From NCBI GenBank assembly GCA_029007825.1, contig JAQXIO010000065.1, forward strand, positions 1-32,100: DNA of 32,100 nt, written 5' to 3'. Shown one piece after another: positions 25,005 to 32,100 of the stretch. Source of the DNA: Bacteroidales bacterium. GTDB taxonomy: Bacteria; Bacteroidota; Bacteroidia; Bacteroidales; JAQXIO01. The notes below the pieces were generated by a model that did not search any database, was not told the DNA's origin, and was given only the letters and a program-made list of their open reading frames with translations. The position numbers and the translations under genes are program-made. Each line of letters opens with the position of its first letter. Position 1 is the stretch's first letter.

Positions 25005-25844
25005 ATGATAAAGCGCAAATACTATGCTTTGGTGGCAGGACTTCCCGATCTGAGTGTTGAAGAACAGAAACTGCCCTGTAATGTAAAGGGTTTCAGGGAT
25101 GAAACATATCAGCAGTTATCGAAAAAGGATAAGAAACTGTTCAATCTTTTCTTTTTGAAGTTTGATAATAAAAATCTTATTTCTTATTTGAATGATAAAG
25201 ATGCTGTGTTGGATGATCGGGGCTCCTATTCAAAAGAAGATTTCGGTGAATTGATTACTTTATTTAAGGAGGTTGATAATCCGAAAGATCCTCGTTTCCC
25301 TTCTTACTTTTTTACTTTCTTGAGTTATTTTTTTCAGGAAGATAATGTTTCGCATAAAATATTTGATGCAGATTATTTATCGGCATTATATTATAACTAT
25401 GCCTTGAAATGCGGAAACTCTTTTGTTCGGGACTGGTTTCAATTGAATTTGAATCTGAATAATTTATTGGTTGCATTAGTCTGCCGTAAATATAAATATC
25501 CGGTGGCCGATTATATCGTAGGCGAAGGAGAAATAGCGAAGGCATTGCGCTCTTCTTCAGCTCGGGATTTCGGATTGAGCGGTTCTTTTGAGGAATTTGA
25601 TAAGATTATTTCGATTGCGGAAGAATCGGATCTTCTTGAACGGGAAAGAAAAATCGATTTATTAAAATGGCAGTGGATCGAAGAGCATGTCTTTTTCCAC
25701 TATTTTACAATAGAGAAGCTCTTTTCCCACTTGCTGATGCTTGATATACTGGAACGATGGACTCTGTTAGATAAAGAGTGCGGCCGGGAGAATTTCCGTA
25801 ACATGGTTGCGACGATGAAAAGTTCGTTATCGAAAGAAGAATAG
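25005..25844 (+). CDS. DUF2764 protein of the V-ATPase operon
   Basis: A soluble, mainly helical 279-residue protein beginning MIKRKYYALVAGLPDL, typical of DUF2764. This family occurs almost only between the E and A genes of Bacteroidota-, spirochaete- and chlamydia-type V-ATPase operons (from memory). There is no catalytic motif; the WQWIEEHVFFHYFTIEKLFSHLLMLDILERW segment near residues 225-255 is the most distinctive part (positions approximate). It probably takes the place of subunit C/d, which joins the central stalk to the rotor ring, since that gene is absent; this is inferred from position. The ATG lies 2 bases after the E stop. Confidence 0.82.
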   Translation: MIKRKYYALVAGLPDLSVEEQKLPCNVKGFRDETYQQLSKKDKKLFNLFFLKFDNKNLISYLNDKDAVLDDRGSYSKEDFGELITLFKEVDNPKDPRFPSYFFTFLSYFFQEDNVSHKIFDADYLSALYYNYALKCGNSFVRDWFQLNLNLNNLLVALVCRKYKYPVADYIVGEGEIAKALRSSSARDFGLSGSFEEFDKIISIAEESDLLERERKIDLLKWQWIEEHVFFHYFTIEKLFSHLLMLDILERWTLLDKECGRENFRNMVATMKSSLSKEE

Positions 25845-25867
25845 TAATAAAAATAGAATAAAACTGT

Positions 25868-27634
25868 ATGACAACAAAAGGAACAGTGAAAGGAGTTGTA
25901 TCCAATCTCGTAACGGTAGAAGTGGATGGTCCTGTTGCTCAAAACGAGATTTGCTTCATCTCTTTAGGTGATGAAAGGCTGATGTCAGAGGTTATCAAAG
26001 TGATTGGGAATAAAGCCTATATTCAGGTATATGAAAGCACACGTGGTTTGAAGGTCGGAGACACCGTCGAATTCATGGGGCATATGCTGGAAGTTTCCCT
26101 TGGTCCCGGTATGCTGTCGAAAAACTACGACGGACTACAGAATGACCTTGATAAAATGGACGGTGTTTTCCTGAAACGGGGTGACTATACACCAGCATTG
26201 GATGATAAGCGTTTATGGAACTTTACGCCTGTAGCGAAGGTCGGCGATCATGTTCAAGCGGGTGATTGGCTTGGGGAAGTACCAGAGAATGACAAGAAGA
26301 TAAAGATTATGGTTCCCTTTAAAATGGAGGGAAATTATACTGTTAAGAGCATTGCTGCTGCCGGAGAATATACGATAATGGATACCATTGCCGTATTAAC
26401 GGATGCCAATGGGACAGATTACAATATAACCATGGTGCAGAAATGGCCGGTAAAGAGGGCGGTTACAGCATATAAGATGAAGCCCCGGCCGTTTAAGCTG
26501 CTGGAAACCGGTGTTCGGACTATAGACACAGTAAATCCCATTGTGGAAGGTGGTACCGGTTTTATTCCCGGGCCATTCGGAACCGGAAAAACGGTATTAC
26601 AACATGCAATCTCTAAACAAGCTGAAGCCGATATCGTGATTATTGCGGCGTGCGGGGAAAGAGCGAATGAAGTAGTTGAAATTTTTGCTGAATTCCCTCA
26701 TTTGGTCGATCCTCATACCGGACGGAAACTAATGGAACGGACGATTATTGTAGCAAATACATCGAATATGCCGGTTGCTGCACGAGAAGCTTCGGTTTAT
26801 ACAGCTATGACTATGGCGGAATTTTACCGGGCAATGGGTTTGAAAGTATTACTTATGGCCGACTCTACTTCCCGGTGGGCTCAGGCTTTACGTGAAATGT
26901 CAAATCGTTTGGAAGAATTACCGGGCCCCGATGCATTTCCGATGGACCTTTCTGCTATTATTGCCAATTTCTATGCCCGGGCAGGGTATGTAGAGCTGAA
27001 TAATGGAGAAACGGGTTCCGTTACATTTATCGGTACCGTATCGCCGGCAGGAGGTAACCTGAAAGAACCGGTAACAGAAAATACGAAGAAAGTTGCCCGT
27101 TGTTTTTATGCTCTTGAACAAGACCGGGCAGACAAGAAGCGTTATCCGGCAATTAATCCGATCGACAGTTATTCGAAATATATTGAATATCCTGAGTTTG
27201 AAGCTTATATTACCGAGCGGGCAGGTGAGGGTTGGCTGGAAAAGGTGAGTGAGATTAAAAACCGCTTGTTGCGTGGACGCGAGACGGCCGAACAGATTAA
27301 TATTCTGGGTGATGACGGTGTTCCCGTAGAATATCACGTTGTTTTCTGGAAATCCGAATTGATCGATTTTGTTATCCTGCAACAGGATGCATTCGATGCG
27401 GTTGACGCATTGACCCCGATTGAACGTCAGGAGTATATGCTTGATCTGGTAACAGAAATTTGTAAGGCAGAATATAAGTTTGAATCGTTTGAAGAAGTTT
27501 CTGCTTATTTTAAGACTTTGATCAATTTGCTGAAACAGATGAATTATGCTGAGTTTAACTCTGAAAACTTCAAGAAATATGAAGCTCAACTGAGGGAAGA
27601 GCTCGCTAAACGAACCGTAACGCAACAGGGTTAG
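25868..27634 (+). CDS. ntpA: V-type ATPase catalytic subunit A
   Basis: The 588-residue catalytic subunit that hydrolyses (or makes) ATP at the A/B interfaces. It has the N-terminal barrel (VKGVVSNLVTVEVDGPVA), the non-homologous insert of A subunits (about 110-190, YTPALDDKRLWNFTPVAKVGD), the P-loop GPFGTGKT (235-242), the catalytic acidic GERANEVVE, Walker B VLLMADSTSRWAQALRE, and the C-terminal helical domain. Other A subunits usually have GPFGSGKT; Thr for Ser is conservative. It follows the DUF2764 gene by 23 bases and precedes B by 27. Confidence 0.97.
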   Translation: MTTKGTVKGVVSNLVTVEVDGPVAQNEICFISLGDERLMSEVIKVIGNKAYIQVYESTRGLKVGDTVEFMGHMLEVSLGPGMLSKNYDGLQNDLDKMDGVFLKRGDYTPALDDKRLWNFTPVAKVGDHVQAGDWLGEVPENDKKIKIMVPFKMEGNYTVKSIAAAGEYTIMDTIAVLTDANGTDYNITMVQKWPVKRAVTAYKMKPRPFKLLETGVRTIDTVNPIVEGGTGFIPGPFGTGKTVLQHAISKQAEADIVIIAACGERANEVVEIFAEFPHLVDPHTGRKLMERTIIVANTSNMPVAAREASVYTAMTMAEFYRAMGLKVLLMADSTSRWAQALREMSNRLEELPGPDAFPMDLSAIIANFYARAGYVELNNGETGSVTFIGTVSPAGGNLKEPVTENTKKVARCFYALEQDRADKKRYPAINPIDSYSKYIEYPEFEAYITERAGEGWLEKVSEIKNRLLRGRETAEQINILGDDGVPVEYHVVFWKSELIDFVILQQDAFDAVDALTPIERQEYMLDLVTEICKAEYKFESFEEVSAYFKTLINLLKQMNYAEFNSENFKKYEAQLREELAKRTVTQQG

Positions 27635-27661
27635 TCGATTAATCATAAATTGAACAAAGCT

Positions 27662-28984
27662 ATGACAACAAAAGCATTTCAGAAAATATATACAAAAATC
27701 ACCCGTATTACTAAGGCCACCTGTTCGTTGAGAGCTACAGGAGTGGGTAATGATGAATTAGCTTCGGTAAACGGAAAGTTGGCTCAGGTTGTAAAAATAG
27801 ACGGAGACGAAGTTACTTTACAGGTCTTTTCAGGAACTGAGGGGATTCCGACGAATGCAGAAGTCGTATTTATGGGTAAATCTCCGTCTTTGAAAGTAGG
27901 TGATCAATTGGCCGGACGTTTTTTTAATGCCTATGGCGATCCTATTGACGGTGGTCCTGTCCCGGAAGGAAAAGAAGTCGAGATCGGAGGTCCTTCGGTT
28001 AATCCCGTACGGCGTAAGCAGCCTTCTGAACTGATTGCTACGGGTATTGCCGGTATAGATTTGAATAATACGTTGGTTACAGGGCAGAAGATTCCTTTCT
28101 TTGCCGATCCCGACCAACCCTTTAACCAGGTTATGGCAACCGTGGCATTGAGAGCCCAGTCGGATAAGATTATCCTCGGGGGAATGGGAATGACCAATGA
28201 CGATTATCTCTACTATAAAAATGTATTCAGCAATGCGGGAGCATTAGACCGTATCGTCAGTTTTATCAATACGACCGAAGACCCTTCCGTTGAACGGTTG
28301 CTTATTCCTGATATGGCGCTTACGGCAGCAGAATATTTTGCTGTGGAAAAGAATGAGAAAGTACTGGTGCTGCTTACGGATATGACGAATTATGCTGATG
28401 CACTGGCTATTGTTTCGAATCGTATGGATCAGATACCTTCGAAGGATTCTATGCCGGGATCACTTTATTCGGATTTAGCCAAGATTTATGAAAAAGCGGT
28501 ACAATTCCCTTCCGGTGGTTCGATTACGATTATTGCCGTAACGACTCTTTCGGGCGGCGACATCACACATGCCGTACCGGATAATACAGGTTATATTACC
28601 GAAGGACAGTTGTATTTGCGGAAAGACAGTGACGTCGGTAAAGTTATCGTTGACCCGTTCCGGAGTCTTTCCCGTTTAAAACAATTGGTAACGGGAAAGA
28701 AAACCCGTGAAGACCATCCTCAGGTCATGAACGCTTCGGTTCGGCTTTATGCCGATGCAGCCAATGCAAAGACAAAACAGGAAAATGGTTTTGATTTGAC
28801 CGATTATGACGAACGGACGCTGGCTTTTGCCAAAGATTACTCCAGCCGGATTCTGGCTATTGATGTCAATCTGGATACTACCGAGATGTTAGATGTAACC
28901 TGGGGACTCTTTGCCAAATATTTTACTCCTGCCGAGGTAAATATAAAGCAGGAGCTGGTTGATAAGTATTGGAAAAAGGATTAA
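27662..28984 (+). CDS. ntpB: V-type ATPase regulatory subunit B
   Basis: The 440-residue non-catalytic partner of A in the A3B3 head. It has the same overall fold (barrel, then nucleotide-binding domain) but lacks a P-loop: the corresponding segment is IPFFADPDQPFNQVMATVALRAQ, as expected for B subunits. Also present are LLTDMTNYADALAIVSNRMDQIPSKD and GYITEGQLYLRKD. The ATG at 27662 is chosen over an upstream TTG at 27650. The D subunit ATG follows 2 bases after the stop, consistent with coupled translation. Confidence 0.96.
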   Translation: MTTKAFQKIYTKITRITKATCSLRATGVGNDELASVNGKLAQVVKIDGDEVTLQVFSGTEGIPTNAEVVFMGKSPSLKVGDQLAGRFFNAYGDPIDGGPVPEGKEVEIGGPSVNPVRRKQPSELIATGIAGIDLNNTLVTGQKIPFFADPDQPFNQVMATVALRAQSDKIILGGMGMTNDDYLYYKNVFSNAGALDRIVSFINTTEDPSVERLLIPDMALTAAEYFAVEKNEKVLVLLTDMTNYADALAIVSNRMDQIPSKDSMPGSLYSDLAKIYEKAVQFPSGGSITIIAVTTLSGGDITHAVPDNTGYITEGQLYLRKDSDVGKVIVDPFRSLSRLKQLVTGKKTREDHPQVMNASVRLYADAANAKTKQENGFDLTDYDERTLAFAKDYSSRILAIDVNLDTTEMLDVTWGLFAKYFTPAEVNIKQELVDKYWKKD

Positions 28985-28986
28985 GA

Positions 28987-29604
28987 ATGGCGATAAAATT
29001 TCAGTATAATAAGACCTCTTTACAGCTACTGGAAAAACAGTTGAAGGTAAGAGTGCGGGCCTTGCCTACGATTAAAAGCAAGGAAAGTGCTTTACGTATG
29101 GAGGTCAAACGAACCAAAGATGAAGCGATGAGCCTGCAACGCCAGTTAGAAGAACGAATGGCGGGGTATGACGATATGGTTGCTCTCTGGTGTGAGTTTG
29201 ACACTTCATTGCTTCATGTGAAGGATGTGACACTCGATACACGTAAAATTGCGGGTGTTCAGGTTCCGGTACTTGGTAAGGTAGAGTTTGAATTGATGCC
29301 CTACAGTCTTTTCTCTTCGCCTTCATGGTATGCTGATGGCGTAGCCTTGCTGAAGGATATTGCAACATTAGGTCTGGAAGCCGAAGTAGCATTATTGAAG
29401 CTGGAAAAGATCGAACATGCCCGGAAAAAGACGACTCAAAAAGTCAATCTTTTTGAGAAAGTCCAGATTCCCGGTTATCAGGAGGCAATTTTGAAAATTA
29501 AACGATTCATGGAAGACGAGGAAAGCCTTTCCAAGTCCTCTCAGAAAATCATGCGGGCAAATCAGGAGAAACGAATGATGATGGAGGAGAATAACCATGA
29601 TTGA
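28987..29604 (+). CDS. ntpD: V-type ATPase central-stalk subunit D
   Basis: The 205-residue rotor shaft that turns inside the A3B3 head. N- and C-terminal helices (TSLQLLEKQLKVRVRALPTI; HARKKTTQKVNLFEKVQIPG and onward) form the long antiparallel coiled coil expected of subunit D; the RRTTQRVNALE-like C-terminal signature is kept as KKTTQKVNLFE. The middle region is less conserved. The ATG at 28987 is preferred to upstream in-frame codons inside ntpB. Its stop overlaps the ntpI start by 8 bases. No separate F subunit gene is seen. Confidence 0.92.
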   Translation: MAIKFQYNKTSLQLLEKQLKVRVRALPTIKSKESALRMEVKRTKDEAMSLQRQLEERMAGYDDMVALWCEFDTSLLHVKDVTLDTRKIAGVQVPVLGKVEFELMPYSLFSSPSWYADGVALLKDIATLGLEAEVALLKLEKIEHARKKTTQKVNLFEKVQIPGYQEAILKIKRFMEDEESLSKSSQKIMRANQEKRMMMEENNHD

Positions 29605-31423
29605 AAAGATGAAAAAATACACATTTGTTGTGTATTATAAGGAATATGCGGCTTTTCTGGAAAAACTCTGTGATATAGGTGTTCTGCATCCGATTCGTAT
29701 TGAAGGAGGAGATGTTGATTCGGAAGAAATGCAGTCGGAAATGACAGATTTTGACCGCATAAACAGGTTGATTTCTGAATTGAAAGTATATGTTCCGGAA
29801 AATGAAATGCCGAATGTGAAAGCTACTGCATCAGAAATACCCATCGGTCAGTTTATGGATAATCTCGACAAAATTTTTTCACAAAAAGAGAAGCTGGAAA
29901 AAGAGATTGAGGTGATCGGTAAAGAAATGGCATCATTGGAAATATGGGGAGAGTTCGATCCTGAACAACTGAAACGTTTGGAAGCGGCAGGATGGCATAT
30001 TCGTTTTTATGCGGCCCATGACCGTATTTATGATCCGGAATGGGAAAAATTCAATGCTATTAAGATTGCGTCACAGACATCTGTAAATTATTTTATCACG
30101 ATAACGAAAGATGAGATGCCCGACATCGATGCCGATAGTATTGTTTTGCCCGATTCATCTTATTCGGAATTGAAACGGAAATACGACGAATTAAATCTTC
30201 GCTTGGATAATCTGAAAAAAGAGGTGGCAGGCGAGGCAATTCATGCCTTATCTGTATTACAGTATGAATTATTGCACGTAAAAGACCGTATTGCGATCTT
30301 GATGACAAGACAGCAGACACATGTTCAGGCCGATGAAAAACTGATGTTGCTGGAAGGATGGGTACCTGTTTCGAAAGTTGCACAAATAGATGCCGAGCTC
30401 GAAAAACAAGGTGTCTTTTTTCAGGTTGCAGATCCACAGGAAGATGAAAAGGTGCCGATAGCATTAAAAAACAACAGATTTGCACGTCTGTTTGAGTTTA
30501 TAACGGATTTGTATGATATGCCTAAATATGGCACTATGGATATGACTCCGTTTTTTGCTCCGTTTTTTGTTATCTTTTTTGGTCTTTGTTTTGGTGATTT
30601 TGGGTACGGAGCCCTCATCGTTCTTGCGATGTTATTGATAAAGAAAAAGGGAGCCCCATCATTGAAGAAAATAGTGCCGTTTGGTATCTATATGGGCATA
30701 AGTTGTATGTTTTTCGGACTCCTGACCGGTAACTGTTTTGGAATAGAGCTGATGAAAGTAGATTGGCCTTTTATAAAACCATTGCAGCATTTTATGATAA
30801 CGACCGACGATGTTTTTATTCTGGCTTTAGCATTGGGTATTGTACAGATACTTTTTGGGCGTATTCTGAATGCTATAAGTCTCTGGACTCGTTTTGGCTT
30901 CCGTTATGCTTTCCCTACGATCGGTTGGATTCTGGTCATTGCAGGGTGTATAATACCTCTGATAGCTGTAAATTATAAATTGATAGAAGCAGAAACCGCC
31001 AATCCGATAGTATTTGTATCCGGTATTGTCGCAGCTATCGGTATTTTGCTGTTTAGCGATCCGAAGAGAAAGGGAATCAAAATTCTGTTGAATATACCCG
31101 GCGGCCTCTATAACGTTTATGAAAATGTAACGGGACTGCTTGGCGATGTTCTTTCTTATATCCGTCTTTTTGCACTTTCTCTTTCCGGAGCGGTAATGGC
31201 GATTGTATTCAATCAGTTGGCAATGGATATGAGCGGCGATATTCCTTTCGTAAGAGAATTGATTATGCTTGTAGTATTGTTGATTGGGCATGGAATGAAT
31301 ATCTTTATGTCGGGACTCGGATCGTTTATCCATCCCATGCGTTTGACATTTGTTGAGTTTTATAAAAATGCGGGTTTCGAAGGAGGAGGTAAAAAATATC
31401 AGCCCCTCGAACGCAGTAAATAA
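29597..31423 (+). CDS. ntpI: V-type ATPase membrane subunit I (a)
   Basis: The 608-residue stator subunit in the membrane. A cytoplasmic N-terminal half (about 1-310) contains two coiled-coil arms (DNLDKIFSQKEKLEKEIEVI and SELKRKYDELNLRLDNLKKE) that bind the peripheral stalks. The membrane half begins at FFAPFFVIFFGLCFGDFGYG and has roughly seven helices. The conserved arginine that faces the rotor carboxylates is Arg523 in LSYIRLFALSLS. The C-terminal end HPMRLTFVEFYKNAGFEGGGKKYQPL is characteristic. The ATG overlaps the ntpD stop. A 121-base gap separates it from ntpK. Confidence 0.96.
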   Translation: MIEKMKKYTFVVYYKEYAAFLEKLCDIGVLHPIRIEGGDVDSEEMQSEMTDFDRINRLISELKVYVPENEMPNVKATASEIPIGQFMDNLDKIFSQKEKLEKEIEVIGKEMASLEIWGEFDPEQLKRLEAAGWHIRFYAAHDRIYDPEWEKFNAIKIASQTSVNYFITITKDEMPDIDADSIVLPDSSYSELKRKYDELNLRLDNLKKEVAGEAIHALSVLQYELLHVKDRIAILMTRQQTHVQADEKLMLLEGWVPVSKVAQIDAELEKQGVFFQVADPQEDEKVPIALKNNRFARLFEFITDLYDMPKYGTMDMTPFFAPFFVIFFGLCFGDFGYGALIVLAMLLIKKKGAPSLKKIVPFGIYMGISCMFFGLLTGNCFGIELMKVDWPFIKPLQHFMITTDDVFILALALGIVQILFGRILNAISLWTRFGFRYAFPTIGWILVIAGCIIPLIAVNYKLIEAETANPIVFVSGIVAAIGILLFSDPKRKGIKILLNIPGGLYNVYENVTGLLGDVLSYIRLFALSLSGAVMAIVFNQLAMDMSGDIPFVRELIMLVVLLIGHGMNIFMSGLGSFIHPMRLTFVEFYKNAGFEGGGKKYQPLERSK

Positions 31424-31443
31424 GAATTAAAATAAATTGCAAG

Positions 31444-31500
31444 CCGGACGCAGAATCAAGCTTGCTTGAATTATGCTGAGGTGCAGCGTTTATTACGAAC
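31444..31500 (+). other. Intercistronic hairpin between ntpI and ntpK
   Basis: The gap contains the inverted repeat TCAAG-CTTG-CTTGA (about 31458-31471), with weaker flanking complementarity (GCAG against CTGAGGTGC). No T-tract follows, so it is not an intrinsic terminator. It could affect mRNA stability or ntpK expression. Confidence 0.35.
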
Positions 31501-31532
31501 AATTTGTAGTTTAAAATAGTATTAATTAATAA

Positions 31533-32006
<474 letters not shown>

Positions 32007-32044
32007 GATTGAAGGTTCATCTGACATAAGAAGCGGCGGCCAGG

Positions 32045-32096
32045 AAAAAAAGCCCCCCCGGCGGGGTTGGTGTGGCAGTTCGGGGGGTTTTGTTTT
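32045..32096 (+). terminator. GC-rich hairpin with T-rich tail after the V-ATPase operon
   Basis: CCCCCC (within 32053-32059) can pair with GGGGGG (32082-32087), extended by A-run/T-run pairs, and is followed by TTTTGTTTT. The loop is long (about 22 bases) and G-rich, with an alternative short stem CCCC/GGGG. It probably ends the operon. The GC burst differs sharply from the surroundings. Confidence 0.6.
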
Positions 32097-32100
32097 GGTT

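Noticed and set aside
26918..27646. 242-codon open frame on the minus strand within ntpA
   Set aside because: It is antisense to a conserved catalytic subunit, low in recognisable motifs, and explained by codon bias of ntpA.

Overview
The window looks like chromosomal DNA of an anaerobic or microaerophilic member of the order Bacteroidales (Bacteroidota). Several genes are preceded by the Bacteroidota promoter pattern (a TTG-like -33 element, about 19-20 bases, then a TAnnTTTG -7 element). Rho carries the long disordered insert known from Bacteroides. The DUF4827 lipoprotein, the FadL/OmpP1-like barrel and the V-type ATPase operon with a DUF2764 gene are also typical of the group. I cannot fix the genus from sequence alone.

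Layout. 1-635 (-): N-terminal part of an ABC transporter ATPase. 907-2313 (+): MdtD-like DHA2 drug exporter. 2412-3425 (+): AT-rich DUF2971 protein, followed by tRNA-Cys (-) and, about 400 bases away, a decayed second tRNA-Cys. 4101-4946 (-): prmA. 5351-8143 (+): a secreted Trp/Tyr/Gly/Ser-rich repeat protein and a FadL-like outer-membrane barrel. 8320-9140 (+): an ECF sigma factor and a 55-residue small ORF sharing a 10-base motif at the same distance before their start codons. 9227-11412 (+): rpe and a ComEC-like protein. 11521-14524 (+): nrnA, a DUF4827 lipoprotein and glmM. 14603-15457 (-): an AraC-family regulator interrupted by one in-frame stop. 15575-16147 (+): a peptide deformylase. 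16266-18744 (-): topB and a NUDIX hydrolase. Diverging from topB, 18900-21825 (+): ubiE/menG, menA and tilS. 21965-23842 (+): rho, with its own promoter, a leader and a strong terminator. 23953-24132 (-): a 59-residue lipoprotein-like peptide. 24412-32006 (+): a V-type ATPase operon in the order E, DUF2764, A, B, D, I, K, ending in a GC-rich hairpin at the window edge.

How the genes fit together. Most are housekeeping: menaquinone synthesis (menG, menA), tRNA maturation and translation (tilS, prmA, def, tRNA-Cys), transcription (rho, ECF sigma), cell-wall precursor synthesis (glmM), nucleotide and DNA maintenance (nrnA, topB), the pentose phosphate pathway (rpe) and ion homeostasis (V-ATPase). 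The K subunit keeps all the side chains that bind Na+ in the Enterococcus hirae rotor ring, so a sodium-coupled enzyme is likely.

I saw no CRISPR array, insertion sequence, prophage or complete mobile element, and no clearly new multi-gene system. The points most worth a second look are the V-ATPase subunit set, the Rho insert and leader, the interrupted AraC gene, the tRNA-Cys relic beside the foreign-looking DUF2971 gene, and the sigma factor/small ORF pair with its shared motif.
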